From: Monoplex corrugatus
Lineage: Eukaryota; Mollusca; Gastropoda; Littorinimorpha; Ranellidae
Assembly: GCA_030674185.1 (NCBI GenBank)
Contig: JAPXFY010000031.1
Location: forward strand, 46,906,007 to 46,970,006
Length of the DNA stretch: 64,000 bases
Reading direction: 5' to 3'
A model generated the notes under the pieces. It was not told the DNA's origin. It searched no databases and was given only the letters and a program-made list of their open reading frames with translations. Position numbers and translations under genes: made by a program. This document shows, piece after piece, positions 10,161 to 22,850 of the stretch. The first letter of the stretch is position 1; each line of letters starts with the position of its first letter.

Positions 10161-10627
10161 GGGATGATTAGGGGTGGGTGGGTGGGTGGGTGGAAGGAGA
10201 GGGGGTAAGGGAGGAGTTAGCAACTTGTAAATGATCAGCCGTGGTGGCCACTGCCACAAAATATAAAGACAACCACGAACAAGAACACAAACACAAACAC
10301 AAAATACCATATAAACACAAACATGAAATGTACCGTATAAGGCCAACAGCCCACTTACAACAGACACAATCACAATCAGAAATATACACACTTACAGCGA
10401 TAAAAGCAGCAGAAAAAAAGCTGTGTGAGTATGCCTGCATACAGTATTACAATATTTTACATAATTTTCAATTGAAAAAGATCTGAAAGAAGCCAGACAG
10501 AGCTGAAGTATGAGGGCTCACTATTTCAGTCAGCTTTTGATGCAGAGTGTACAGAAATGCCTTGCACCAAGTCAGCTTCAATTTGTGTACAAAAACACAT
10601 TGTCAGTCACGACAACAAAGCAAATAT
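10160..10627. other. Unassigned, with G-rich and (ACAAAC)n stretches
   Basis: A (GGGT)n-like run lies at 10165-10190 and an (ACAAAC)n-like run at 10280-10300. No gene supported. Confidence 0.5.
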
Positions 10628-10793
10628 TTAACTCTTTCACTCCTTCACCCTATCCACCAGATTCCTGCAGGAAGCTGATGGACAGGGCATGGAAATCAAA
10701 GGGCTAAGTTAGGAAGTGGCTGGATAGGGAGAGTGAGTCAAAAGGTCAACTTTATGCAGTTGGTGGACAGGGTGCAGGATCCAAAGGGTTTAA
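10628..10793. mobile_element. TTAA-type MITE, copy 5, decayed
   Basis: A degenerate copy (TTAACTCTTTCACTCC at the left) with the ATTCCTGCAGGAA centre kept. The right end is AAAGGGTTTAAA rather than a clean TTAA. Confidence 0.6.
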
Positions 10794-10814
10794 ACTGTTC
10801 CTGGACAGCACATG

Positions 10815-10925
10815 TCCTCAGAGGCAAACATGTAGTCAATACACGTACCCAATTATCAATCCTAACAGTCAATACGTGTACCCAATTATCAGTCCTAACA
10901 TAATGTATGTAAAGATTGAAACGAG
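10815..10925. repeat. Fragment of dispersed repeat D2
   Basis: ACCCAATTATCAATCCTAAC occurs here and, slightly diverged, a second time in tandem. It matches the middle of the D2 repeats at 39300, 56755 and 58365. Confidence 0.55.
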
Positions 10926-11034
10926 TCCCTGAGTTGGCAGACACAGGCACTGGTTATCCATGAGTCATGACACAGCAACAATTCAGCAAAGAACGCTGAT
11001 TAGGTGTTGTTATACAAAGTGACGCCATTCTAAA

Positions 11035-12366
11035 GAAAGACAAGAATGATTGTCCTGTAATTGTAAGGCCCTAAAAGACAAGAACAACTGTCCCATAACC
11101 ATAGGGCCCTACGATACAAGAACGATTGTCCCATAATCATATGGCCCTAAACTACAAGAATAATTGTTCCATAATTGTAAAGCCCTTATAGACAAGAACA
11201 ATAGGGCCCTTAAAGACAAGAACAATTGTCCCATAATCATAGGGCCCTTAAAGACAAGAACAATAGGGGTCTTAAAGACAAGAACAACTGTTCCATAATC
11301 ATAAGGCCCTTACAGACAAAAACAACTGTCCCATAATCATAAGGCCCTTAAAGACAAGAACAACTGTCCCATAATCATGAACAACTGTCCTGTAATCATA
11401 GGGCCCTTAAAGACAACAACTGTCCTGTAATCATAGGGCCCTTAAAGACAACAACTGTCCCGTAATCATAGGGCCCTTAAAGACAACAACTGTCCCGTAA
11501 TCATAGGGCCCTTAAAGACAACAACTGTCCTGTAATCATAGGGCCCTTAAAGACAACAACTGTCCCGTAATCATAGGGCCCTTAAAGACAACTGTCCTGT
11601 AATCATAGGGCCCTTAAAGACAAGAACAACTGTCCCATAATCATAAGGCCCTTAAAGACAAGAACAACTGTCCCGTAATCATAGGGCCCTTAAAGACAAG
11701 AACAACTATCCCGTAATTATAGGGCCCTTAAAGACAAGAACAACTATCCCGTAATCATAGGGCCCTTAAAGACAAGAGCAACTGTCCCGTAATCATAGGG
11801 CCCTTAAAGACAAGAACAACTGTCCCGTAATCATAAGGCCCTTAAAGACAAGAACAACTGTCCCGTAATCATAGGGCCCTTAAAGACAAGAGCAACTGTC
11901 CCGTAATCATAAGGCCCTTAAAGACAAGAACAACTGTCCCGTAATCATAAGGCCCTTAAAGACAAGAGCAACTGTCCCGTAATCATAAGGCCCTTAAAGA
12001 CAAGAACAACTGTCCCGTAATCATAGGGCCCTTATAGACAAGAACTGTCCCGTAATCATAAGGCCCTTAAAGACAAGAACAACTGTCCCGTAATCATAGG
12101 GCCCTTAAAGACAAGAACAACTGTCCCGTAATCATAGGGCCCTTAAAGACAAGAACAACTGTCCTGTAATCATAGGGCCCTTAAAGACAAGAACAACTGT
12201 CCCGTAATCATAAGGCCCTTAAAGACAAGAACTGTCCCGTAATCATAGGGCCCTTAAAGACAAGAACAACTGTCCCGTAATCATAGGGCCCTTAAAGACA
12301 AGAACAACTGTCCCGTAATCATAAGGCCCTTATAGACAAGAACAACTGTCCCGTAATCATACGGCC
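11035..12366. repeat. 38-bp minisatellite
   Basis: About 35 copies of a 38-bp unit with CATAGGGCCCTTAAAGACAA and AACTGTCCCGTAAT. A block of 33-bp variants lacking GAACA lies at about 11400-11590. The left end is diverged, and copies become uniform to the right. Confidence 0.95.
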
Positions 12367-13130
12367 TAACAGAAGAGAACGATTATGAAGTGAGGAGACA
12401 AAAGACAATTCTACAGGCAGAAAATCTGTAGGAACACCTTGTCCTCCCTTGCTGCTTTATCTTCCCCGACTCTAAACAGGTCAAGAACCTATTCACAGCT
12501 AGGACCCAAGATCCCCTGCGCAGTGATTTTTGCGTGCGCAACAAATTAACAGGAGTCTGAGTTAAACTGTGCGCAAGGCCTGCGACCATGACACAAACGT
12601 TCCGTGATAGCGCGCAAGATGTTCAAAGCCGAAAAAAATGTTATACATCATTATTTACATAACATACACTTATTTACATAATGTAACAACATTATTCAGG
12701 CCAGAGGGTTGGAAAAGAAAAAAAATGGTATAAACATAACTATATAATAAAATGTAACACACACAACTATTTATATCATGTAACACTTTTCAGCCCAGAG
12801 AATCAGAAAGAAGAAAATGTAACAAACAACTATTTTCATCATGTAACGACATATATTAACAGCATTACATAATGCATCATGTGACACTTGTTCTGGGCAA
12901 CACAAAGCCTATCATGAGAGAAAATTTTAAAAAATCAATGAAACAATTGTTTAATAAAGGCTATTTGCATGATTGTGTGGTAAAATATTATGCTGTTTCA
13001 AACAGACTAGCCAAAAAAGCTGCAAACAGTCAGAAGGTTGCTCAGCGTGAACCTTGAGTGTGGATGCTGTTAGCATCCTAGTAAGTAACTAAATCTTCAG
13101 CAGTTACTGTAATGATATGCCTTTCAAAAG
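12367..13130. other. AT-rich unassigned, weak ~105-bp repetition
   Basis: Between 12640 and 12870 a motif like AACTATTTACATAATGTAAC returns two or three times with poor conservation. No gene supported. Confidence 0.45.
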
Positions 13131-13139
13131 TTGTCACAC

Positions 13140-13153
13140 ACATACATATCCCC

Positions 13154-13200
<47 letters not shown>

Positions 13201-13478
13201 CATGCAGGCACACACAGACACAAAACTTGAAAATGAAAAAGACATCAAGACACAGATTCAATGTAATAATAATAATGATAATAATCACAGTATTTATGTG
13301 GCACAAATCTTGACAATTCCGTCTAATATCACTTATAGTGAAAAGACGTTAAATCAAAGAACGAACACAGGCACAGACCCCCCCCCCCCCAAACACACAC
13401 ACACATCCCTCCCACCACAAACCCACACACAAATCCCCCCACCCACACCAACACATACACACCCACACACACACACAC

Positions 13479-13540
<62 letters not shown>

Positions 13541-13580
13541 CACACAACACACACACACAAACCAAAACACACAGAATACA
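13140..13580. repeat. Compound (CA)n / poly-C simple repeats
   Basis: CA tracts at about 13155-13200 and 13450-13560, with a C11 run at 13379-13390 and CA-rich sequence between. The segment 13225-13320 between them is one arm of an inverted repeat. Confidence 0.85.
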
Positions 13581-14370
13581 AAAAAAGTCAGAAGTTTCTC
13601 TAGACAACCCCCTAAATCACCACCCTAGACTCCATGCACCTAAGTCCCAACCAGACCTCCCAAAGCCCAAAAAAAAACATTGACTCCCAACCCATCAGAC
13701 CTGACAGGAAGACGGTGGTTCAGTAGCCGGGAACCAAAGGCCGTACAGAGTTTGCTTAGCCAGGAGACTGGGCCAGCAACTGCAAAAGCCGGTGCCCGCC
13801 AGGAGTGCCGGAGACGTCACAAAGGGTAAACCAAAGCCAACCTGCACCAAAGGCCCAGACAGACCGTGCCGCCAAGGACAAAGCAGAAGACAGGAATGAA
13901 CGTGAAACACTATGGGCTGGCTCCAGCACCTTACCCACCTTCATCAAAAATAAACATTCTACAAAAATATGAAAGCCTATATAGGTCGTGATTTCTTCCC
14001 CCGCATGTTGTAAGGTGGTCTGTGTTGATTGCATTTGTATGTCTGGTGTGTGGTGCACCTTGATTTGAATTCCAAAATAAGTGTGACTGGTCCCTTTTTA
14101 TCCACTGGACGAGGCGGCAGGGAAGTTTTACTCTTTTTGTTTATTTATTATCCGTTGTTTGGTGTCTGTTTGTGATCGTGCATTCGCGCTTGACAAAGCG
14201 TTGCGATTGCGCTTGTCTTATCTTGTTGTATTGAACCGCGTTCTTTTTGGTTTACTTGTTCTTCTGGTCTGATTTGAATTGTCAAGATTTGGCGCCACAT
14301 AAATACTGTAATTATTATCATTATTATTATTACATTGAATCTGTGTCTTGATGTCTTTTTCTTTTCAAGT
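13225..14370. mobile_element. Inverted repeat pair with ~95-bp arms
   Basis: 13225-13320 (with AAAGACATCAAGACACAGAT and ACAGTATTTATGTGGC) is the inverse of about 14275-14370. The arms contain (TAAT)n-like sequence and resemble the 3' ends of short retroposons. They may be two opposing copies of one element, not one foldback transposon. The interior holds a relatively GC-rich stretch (13600-13960) that I cannot assign. Confidence 0.5.
14095..14290 (+). mobile_element. Dispersed repeat D1, copy 2
   Basis: Carries CCACTGGACGAGGCGGCAGG, TTGTTTGGTGTCTG and GCTTGACAAAGCG, as in copy 1, and is shorter at the right. Confidence 0.5.
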
Positions 14371-14509
14371 TTCGTTTGTTGCATTGAAATATTACAAGTT
14401 TTCAAATCAAAAGATTTCTCTTTCTCTTTGTGTGTCTCTCTCTCTCCCCCTCTCTAAAACAACCACTAATGAAACTTTCTGATTGTGGAATGAACACTGC
14501 TCTGATTTT

Positions 14510-14690
14510 CTCTTGCTTGACGAAACAATAGGGAAGTTTTACTGTTTTCCTACAATTTTGGTATTCATTGTTTGTTGATTATTGTCCTTTGTACATGCTT
14601 AACAAAGGTCAGTTGGCCGAAAATAAAATTTGCACCTGTTTTCTCTCGTTACATTAAATACGCATTCTGATTCTATTTTCATGTTTTTCT
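14510..14690 (+). mobile_element. Dispersed repeat D1, copy 3
   Basis: Diverged copy with TTGCTTGACGAAACAATAGG near its left end and GCTTAACAAAGGTCAGTTGG, then CCGAAAAT, near 14600. Confidence 0.45.
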
Positions 14691-15593
14691 GCTTTCTCTT
14701 CATGTTTTTTTCTCTAATAAAATTTTAGTTTTAAACTCCAGAATCAACATGTTCTTCTTCAATTCAACCAAAGTGTTACTACCATAATCCAAAGAATTTC
14801 AGACTAATAATGTCTATAGCTTCCAAAAATGAGCGTACAACTAGAAATCTAGCTACATACGTTATAAAGCTCTTAAGAGAAGAGAGTTTGCCTTGTCCTA
14901 AAGTGAAATTATATATATAATTCAGAAGAGAGTTTATCTTATCAAAGTTAAATTCTAGTGATGCGTGTGTCAGACCTATTTGTATGTTCCTATTGTATTA
15001 GCTGAAGTATGACTGTGTGAACCATACTGTATTTATTTCAAAAGATTTAAGTATGCATTATCTAAGAACGACTGTGTTATATTTTGTCTTTGCATAATGT
15101 TTATAATGTGTTCACACCCCTTCAAATGGGACTTCGGTCTTATAAACATTTCTTGATTATGAAAAAAACACACAAAACACAAACAAAAAAAAATACATAT
15201 TCTTCTGGAAGCCACAGGTTAGAGGAAGCTTCTCCTGCAAGGTTTTAAGTACTATGACCAAAGTTGATAACTATTACACATTTTTCTCAGAGAAAATTTG
15301 ACAAGATAACACATAACTTCAACATATTTAAGACATATAGAAAACATACTTTTGACCACAAATTACTTTTCATGATCTGCACATAAATTTAGCATCAATA
15401 AACAAAGAAGACGGTTTTAAACATATACACAAATTTAAAAAACACAAATTTTATCAACAATCATATGTAGTGATAAACTGTACAAAGCTGTCACCGTATC
15501 TTAAATGAGTGTTACAATATGAAGACAGATGATAAAGTCAAACTCACCGGAACAAGACAAAAAGTTTCTGTGTAACTAATAATCTCGTCTTAC
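14691..15593. other. Unassigned AT-rich sequence
   Basis: No supported gene or element. Possibly intron or 3' flank relative to the exon candidate at 15594-15790. Confidence 0.5.
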
Positions 15594-15790
15594 GCCATGT
15601 CTAATGACCAATAGATCTCAAATCCAATCCCACCCCTAACACAAAAGTTGGCACGTTCGTTAATCATCTTAATGTTTCCATCATTCATGGAGTTTGCCAG
15701 GAAATTGCTGACAACTTTGGGCGGAGCATGTATGGATTTATCCAAGTGCAATGAATCCCTCAACTGAACAAACTCCAGGAGTCCAATGCA
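15594..15790 (-). CDS. Candidate internal exon, unknown gene
   Basis: On the minus strand a pyrimidine-rich acceptor (CATCTCTTTCAG) is followed by 197 bases open in only one frame, then a strong donor GTAAGA directly after ...GACATGGC. The other two frames stop early. The predicted peptide has 65 residues plus 2 bases. It includes GLLEFVQLRDSLHLDKS, APPKVVSNFLANSMNDG and FCVRGGIGFEIYW, a mixed hydrophobic and charged composition like a folded domain. I do not recognise the family. It begins in phase 0 and ends after two bases of a codon. It cannot follow the stop-containing exon at 17892 in the same reading frame. It would therefore belong to another minus-strand gene, an alternative transcript, or be a relic. 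Confidence 0.4.
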
Positions 15791-17386
15791 CTGAAAGAGA
15801 TGCACAAAACTGGACGTAGGTTATGACCAGATCAATATGCAACGTGTACAGGAATATACATGTACTTCCATATTAAGATCAAACACACATGACAGTGTGT
15901 ATATGAGTATTGATTGTTCATGATTTTTGTCACTGCAGTCCAAAACTATGAATGAAATCAACTGAAAGCCGAACAACCAAAATGTTTAAGTTATCTTAAA
16001 CTTGTGATTTACATAATCAACTATTCATACTTTTTGTTTTAGTATAGTTACTGAAATATATGAGTTTTACCCATGTTAAATATACAACATTTCATAACTG
16101 AGAGATAACAAAGTAAACAGAACTGAATTTGAATTGAGGTGAAGGTAAAAAAAATAGTGACAACAACAATACAAACAGCTACCTAACACTACGCAGGGAC
16201 CAAAGACATGAGATCAAGTCCAAAGACTATGTCAGTCACGGAAAAAGCAAAAGCCATCCAACCTTGCTACTTGCGTCCACTTCCTCTTACCTCTCCTTCC
16301 CTTCCTACCCTTCCCCACCCCTCTTACCCACCCCTACCCCCAAAATGTACACGTTCAGTTTGGTGCTGTCTGTAAAAGCAAGATGTCAACATGGCGTGCA
16401 TCTTCACAAACATTTTGTAAAACCGAAACGCAAACACAACCAAGCAGACGATGAAATGATGTTACATAACAATAAGTTGCTTCTTTTGGGTCACTTTACA
16501 TTTGCTTCTTTAAATGGCGACCCTCAATGTTGACTCTTTCTGATCAAGTCTGTACAATTATAATTATGTCTTGAAGGATGGGACAAGAATATGACGCACA
16601 TTTTCATAAAATTTATCAACACACAGCTGACATGTCTTAACTGAAACATTTTCATATGAGCTGATAGATCTTTAAGACATTGCTTTGATCTATGTGAAAC
16701 TGTCACGCAAGAGTCGAACAACATGAAACTGTCACGCGAGTGCCACGCATTCTCTACGTCGGGAAGTTCCCCAGGTGAAGAGCACAAAGCCCTCGGCACT
16801 GCTGTCAAAAAAAAAATCCTCAGCACTGATGTCAAAAAAGTCCTCATCCTTGTTGTCAAAACCAAAGTTGAACGTTCATGACGTGGAAACACCATCACAC
16901 TCTTTTCCTTCACAGCTTCCGATCAAGTCCATCGCATGATGTTACATACCCAGAAATAAATCACTGACCAAGACGGCGTGGTTTGGCTCAACCTGGAACA
17001 CGAAAAAAAATTTAAACAGATCTGTAGCAAGATGCTGCTTATCTCTAAGACCCCCAAAATGTCAATTATTAAAAAAAAAAAGAGTAACGACATCCAAAAG
17101 CTGGCATACAAGCTGACATTTCACATTCATCCAGCAATGCGGTGAACTGTCCACTCCCTTGATCAAGCACAAAATGATGTGCATATGCTGATCACATTTA
17201 ACCACATTGGTGCTATGGTCATCATGTGGCTAGGTCATAACCACCAACCTGGTTTGACAGAAACTTTCCACCTGTTCTCTCAACGCAATCTCATTTATAT
17301 AAAAGAAACGCATGTCTATTACAAAAACTTTTTTAACCGCGGCTTCCCACTGGGTCCTGATCCTATAATCCCAAATCTGATAATCT
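15791..17386. other. Unassigned, no repeat array
   Basis: The longest stretch here without an obvious array. A pyrimidine-rich run lies at 16270-16335. Several medium open frames exist on both strands but none has convincing splice sites or composition. It may be 3' flank of the gene ending at 17892. Confidence 0.45.
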
Positions 17387-17580
17387 TTAACCCTTTGATT
17401 CCTGCACCCTATCCACCAGCTGAAAAAACTAAACTCCTTTGATTCACTCACCATATCCACCAACTTCCTGCAGGAAGCTGTTGGATAGGGTAAGGGAGTC
17501 AAAGGGTTAAGTTTTTGTTATGTTAGCATGGTTGACAAGGCAGGATACTGCTGGACAGGGTGCAGAAGTCAAAGGATTAA
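17387..17580. mobile_element. TTAA-bounded palindromic MITE, copy 6
   Basis: Starts TTAACCCTTTGATTCCTGCA and ends GTCAAAGGATTAA, with the ACTTCCTGCAGGAAG palindromic centre. It lies just downstream of the terminal exon of the minus-strand gene. Confidence 0.7.
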
Positions 17581-17644
17581 TGCCACATATTTGCCCACGA
17601 AGACAAAACAGACATGCAGGTGACACCAGTCAATCTGAATAAAT

Positions 17645-17806
17645 CTTTTATGAAAACAAAACAAAACAAAACAACAGAAGAAGAAACGAAAAAGAAAGAA
17701 AACATTACAATGCTACAGATCCATCTACATCAATGTCCCTAATTCAAACAAAACAAAACAAAACAAAACAAAACAAAAAGGAAACAGACATACATGAACC
17801 TACCTC

Positions 17807-17844
<38 letters not shown>

Positions 17845-17851
17845 ACACACA

Positions 17852-17886
<35 letters not shown>
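17645..17886. repeat. (AAAAC)n and (CA)n simple repeats
   Basis: AAAAC runs at about 17655-17675 and 17746-17780, then a CA tract at about 17812-17886. The CA tract starts within a few bases of the stop codon at 17892, so in a transcript of the minus-strand gene it would be 3' UTR (UG)n. Confidence 0.9.
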
Positions 17887-17888
<2 letters not shown>

Positions 17889-17891
17889 ACC

Positions 17892-18213
17892 TTAAGCTGT
17901 GCCTGGTGGCTTGCTATCGTCAGAAGCCATGCCGTCCTGACGTTTCAGACGTTTGCGGCTCGACTGGGATTTCCTCTCCATCCCTGGTTCATCTTCATCG
18001 GAGTCTTTCCCTCCTTGGAAAACAACAGACGGCGTCTCCTCAATGTCGCTCATCAAGGGTTTGCTCTCCTCCGACGTGACAGGGTCGGAAGTGGCCATCT
18101 TCCCACTGAAGTTGGGCCTGCCGCTTTCCATTTCTTCGTTCTCTTCACACACAGAGGCCAGGGCAGGAGAGCCTGGACTTCCAGGAGCCCCAGGTGATGT
18201 GGGAGACAGAGGT
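17892..18213 (-). CDS. Terminal coding exon of minus-strand gene (exon C)
   Basis: The acceptor TGATTTCTACAG is followed by 322 bases ending in TAA at 17894-17892. The first base completes a codon begun by AG at the end of the exon at 56122, giving arginine. The 106 residues after it are polar and disordered: a Pro/Gly/Ser start (LSPTSPGAPGSPGSPAL), acidic patches (CEENEEMESG, SDIEETP, DSDEDEPG) and a basic stretch (KSQSSRKRLKRQDG) that could be a nuclear-localisation-like or lipid/calmodulin-binding segment. It ends in SKPPGTA. Serines beside acidic residues look like casein-kinase-type sites. This suits a cytoplasmic regulatory tail. The family is not recognised with confidence. TG-rich sequence follows the stop, and a 40-bp minisatellite starts right at the acceptor. 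Confidence 0.75.
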
Positions 18214-20695
18214 CTGTAGAAATCAGGGACACTAATCAATTTATTACATACTTGTTATATAAAATGGACACTCATCAATTTATTACATACACACTTGTTA
18301 TATAAAATGGACATTGATCAATTTATTACGTACTTGTTATATAAAAGGGATGCTGATGAATTAATATCACACTTGTTATAAAAAAAGGGGATATTGGTTA
18401 ATTTTTAACACACTTGTTATAAAAAAAAGGGACACTGATCAATTTATATCACACTTATAAAAAAAAAAGGACACTGATAAATTCATAACACACTTGTTAT
18501 AAGAAAAGGGGAAACTGATAAATTCATAACACACTTGTTATAAGAAAAGGGGAAACTGATAAATTCATAACACATTTGTTACAAAAAGGGATATTGATTA
18601 ATTCATTACACACATGCATATAAAAGGGACATTGATCAATTTATATCACACTTGTATACAAAAAGGGACAATGATCAATTCATAACACACTTGCTATAAA
18701 AAAGGGGACAATGATCAATTTATATCACATTTGTTATAAAAAGGGACACTGATCAGTTTATATCACACTTGTTATAAAAAGGGGACACTGATCAGGTTCT
18801 GACATACTTATGATAAAAGGGACACTGATAAATTTATAACTTGTTATGATAAAAGGGACACTGATAAATTTATAACTTGTTATGATAAAAGGGACACTGA
18901 TAAATCTATGACATACTTGTTATGATAAAAGGGACACTGATCAATTTCTGACATACTTGTTATGAAAAAAGGGACACTGATAAATTTATGACATACTTGT
19001 TATGATAAAAGGGACACTGATAAATTTATGACATACATGTTATGATAAAAGGGACACTGATAAATTTATAACTTGTTATGATAAAAGGGACACTGATAAA
19101 TTTATGACATACTTGTTATGATAAAAGGGACACTGATAAATTTATGACAACTTGTTATGATAAAAGGGACACTGATAAATTTATGACATACTTGTTATGA
19201 TAAAAGGGACACTGATCAATTTATGACATACTTGTTATGATAAAAGGGACATTGATAAATTTATGACATACTTGTTATGATAAAAGGGACACTGATAAAT
19301 TTATGACAACTTGTATGATAAAAGGGACACTGATAAATTTATGACAACTTGTTATGATAAAAGGGACACTGATAAATTTCTGACATACTTATGATAAAAG
19401 GGACACTGATAAATTTATGACAACTTGTTATGATAAAAGGGACACAGATAAATTTCTGAAATACTTCTTATGATAAAAGGGACACTGATAAATTTATGAC
19501 AACTTGTTATGATAAAAGGGACACTGATCAATTTATGACATACTTGTTATGATAAAAGGGACACTGATAAATTCATGACAACTTGTTATGATAAAAGGGA
19601 CACTGATAAATTTATGACAACTTGTTATGATAAAAGGGACACTGATAAATTTATGACAATTTATGATAAAAGGGACACTGATCAATTTCTGACATACTTG
19701 TTATGAAAAAAGGGACACAGATAAATTTATGACATACTTGTTATGATAAATGGGACACAGATAAATTTATGACATACTTATGATAAAAGGGACACTGATC
19801 AATTTCTGACATACTTGTTATGAAAAAAGGGACACAGATAAATTTATGACAACTTGTTATGATAAAAGGGACACTGATCAATTTATGACATACTTGTTAT
19901 GAAAAAAGGGACTGATAAATTTATGACATACTTGTTATGATAAATGGGACACAGATAAATTTATGACATACTTGTTATGATAAATGGGACACAGATAAAT
20001 TTATGACAACTTGTTATGATAAAAGGGACACTGATAAATTTATGACAACTTGTTATGATAAAAGGGACACAGATAAATTTCTGACATACTTGTTATGAAA
20101 AAATGGACACAGATAAATTTATGACATACTTGTTATGATAGAAGGGACATTGATAAATTTATGACATACTTGTTATGATAAAAGGGACACTGATAAATTT
20201 ATGACAACTTGTTATGATAAAAGGGACACTGATAAATTTATGACAACTTGTTATGATGAAAGGGACACTGATAAATTTATGACATACTTGTTATGATAAA
20301 AGGGACACTGATAAATTTATGACATACTTGTTATGATAAAAGGGACACTGATAAATTTATGACATACTTGTTATGATAAAAGGGACACTGATAAATTTAT
20401 GACAACTTGTTATGATAAAAGGGACACTGATAAATTTGACAACTTGTTATGATAAAAGGGACACTGATAAATTTATGACATACTTGTTATGATAAAAGGG
20501 ACACTGATAAATTTATGACATACTTGTTATGATAAAAGGGACACTAATAAATTATGACAACTTGTTATGATAAAAGGGACACTAATAAATTTATGACATA
20601 CTTGTTATGATAAAAGGGACACTGATAAATTTATGACAACTTGTTATGATAAAAGGGACACTGATAAATTTATGACAACTTGTTATGATAAAAAG
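18214..20695. repeat. 40-bp minisatellite abutting a splice acceptor
   Basis: About 60 copies of an AT-rich 40-bp unit (37 bp where ATAC is lost) with GATAAAAGGGACACTGATAA and ATTTATGACATACTTGTTAT. The unit nearest the exon, AGGGACACTAATCAATTTAT onward, runs directly into the polypyrimidine tract of the exon at 18213. Units are diverged at that end (18230-18800) and uniform further away. Confidence 0.95.
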
Positions 20696-20750
20696 AACAT
20701 TCAGCCAGCAGCAGTAAAAAGACAAAAATTAAATCATTAATCAATTTAGA

Positions 20751-21160
20751 CCAGTTGTCGTGGTATAGTGTTCAACACAAGAGACTACCAACTCGAAGGT
20801 TGTGGGTTCAAATCCCCTTCAGTCCCTTCAAAAATTTATTGTGCGATTTTTCGGCTCTAACCGGCTCCTACCCAGAGTTGGGCGTGCTATGGGCTCATCT
20901 GGAAAACTAGGACCACAAAGTCGAGTCTCATCCACTTCACGGATGCATCATTGAGGGTGTTGCTCTAATCTTCTGACCAGGACTGCAGGTGTCTGTATCT
21001 CTCAGGCCTGGTTGACACCAGGATACATTATGACAGTAAACATAGAATATAGCCCTGTCACGCAGTCTCAATCCAGAGGTAACTCCATAGCATCATGATT
21101 ATCATCCTCATCGCATCGTAAAAACACTGCCTCAGCTTCTGTGGCCATTAAGGTCGAGTA
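20751..21160 (+). mobile_element. tRNA-derived SINE, family S1, copy 2
   Basis: A-box-like TGGTATAGTGTTCAACACAA and B box GGGTTCAAATCCC (20804-20816). The body matches copy 1: GGGCTCATCTGGAAAACTAG, CTCATCCACTTCACGGATG and CTCTCAGGCCTGGTTGACAC. It ends with GCTTCTGTGGCCATTAAGG. Confidence 0.75.
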
Positions 21161-21395
21161 GAAAATGGGGCCGGAAAAAAAAAAGGTGAGCACAAAGGTA
21201 ACCTCCCTGAGTGCGATGATCGTAAAAAAATCTTTTTTTTTTAAATTCATTACTCAATTCAACTGCATATATCTCTCACAAAACACAAGGTGCATTATCT
21301 CCGAAAACGCACTTGTCTCCATACTCATTTGGGCTCACTGCATATTACATAGTTCACAAGATATAGAAAGCTTTACATTTAAAAGTGCTGATACA

Positions 21396-21723
<328 letters not shown>

Positions 21724-21739
21724 AAAAACAAACATCAAT

Positions 21740-22013
21740 CAAGATGCCACAGAAGACTTTCAAAACAATTAGAGAGAGAGACAACTTTGGACAAAACTGT
21801 GTAAGACTGTTGATGACGCCAAATGACATACGAAGAAAAGGACGAGAATTCCACACAAAAGATGCAGCAAAGAAAAGACCACGTTCACCAAGTCACCAAC
21901 AGCTTTCACTGACGAGCAGACAAGCAGCGAGGGGAACACAAAAGGAATATTCACCCCCTCCTCGTCACCCTTCCCGCCCCCCACCCCCCACCTTTCTCCC
22001 TCACAATCTCAGT
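21740..22013. other. Unassigned
   Basis: No element recognised. A C-rich run lies near 21970-21990. Confidence 0.45.
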
Positions 22014-22595
22014 AATGTTTTCTCTGATGCATATACATATTGTGTTTTTCTCACAATGTGCAGGTGCTATGTTACTGCACAGTCTGCATACTCCATCTTT
22101 GGAGATCTGTGGACTAAATGAGCATTCGAGAAACTGAAAAGCACTCTTACCAATGAATGCTTATCAATTAACATCAGGAAGCTAGTTCTTCAGTGTTATA
22201 TAGAACAGATATTGTTGTATGGTTGTGAGGCATGGACAATCACCATGCAAAGTCAGAACAAGGTTGAGGCAGCTGAAATGTGGTTTCTAACAAAATGTTA
22301 ATAATTCCATGGACAACAAAGAAAACTAACAAGATAGTCTTGAAGGAGGCAGACACAAGAAGAAGATTAGGAAAAAACAAGCAACATTTATAGGACATTT
22401 TACGAGGCAAGAGAAAATAGAGCACTTAGTCATGACAGGAAAGCTGGAGGGAAAATGAACACCAGGTAGATCCAGGGCGAAAAATACTGGACAGACTTGC
22501 GCAGTGAACAAAGACAGACAGGGTGGGAGATGTACTTGCGCTGACAAAGCATAGATTTTCATATGGAGGGTCATGATTGCTGATACCATACAGCA

Positions 22596-22634
<39 letters not shown>

Positions 22635-22850
22635 ATGAGTGAGTGTTCTTTTCGCTAATGGAAACATGAAAAAAATACCCAGCAAACACATCCATTGTAA
22701 ACTTCAAAACATGTTATGACTAAAGCGCTATATCCTTAAGTGATAAACTGTTTTGAAGTTCTGAAGAATTTGATGTGTGCAAGTCAGGTGTTTTCATGTT
22801 CCCATGTGCTACAGAACCCTAACACTGGCATAGTTTACAGGTTCTTTAAC
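22014..22850 (-). mobile_element. SINE (family S2) interrupted by a LINE end
   Basis: 22014-22107 and about 22780-22845 both match parts of the S2 SINE at 27110-27560. The shared pieces are TTTTCTCTGATGCATATACA with ACTGCACAGTCTGCATACTC, and then GTGTTTTCATGTTCCCATG. A LINE end (22108-22634) lies between them, so it probably landed inside the SINE. Confidence 0.5.
22108..22634 (+). mobile_element. 5'-truncated LINE end, family L1x, copy 2
   Basis: Broken frames give the YGCEAWT-like, NKVEAAEMWF and GHFTRQ-like segments of the RT C-terminus. It ends in a (GAT)n tail of about 39 bp (22594-22633). Tandem trinucleotide tails are typical of RTE-like LINEs. Dead copy with stops and frameshifts. 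Confidence 0.75.

Noticed and set aside
13600..13960. GC-richer stretch inside an inverted repeat, considered as an exon
   Set aside because: Frames on the minus strand overlap each other and lack splice sites or domain-like composition. Probably part of a transposon.
13695..14058. Signal-peptide-like minus-strand frames
   Set aside because: No support from splice sites or composition, and they overlap a repeat region.
16524..16913. 129-codon minus-strand frame, and an acidic alternative frame (NKDEDFFDISAEDFFFDSSA)
   Set aside because: No convincing splice sites. The acidic frame has a stop just upstream and includes homopolymer T runs. Overlapping frames make coding unlikely, though I cannot exclude a relic exon.
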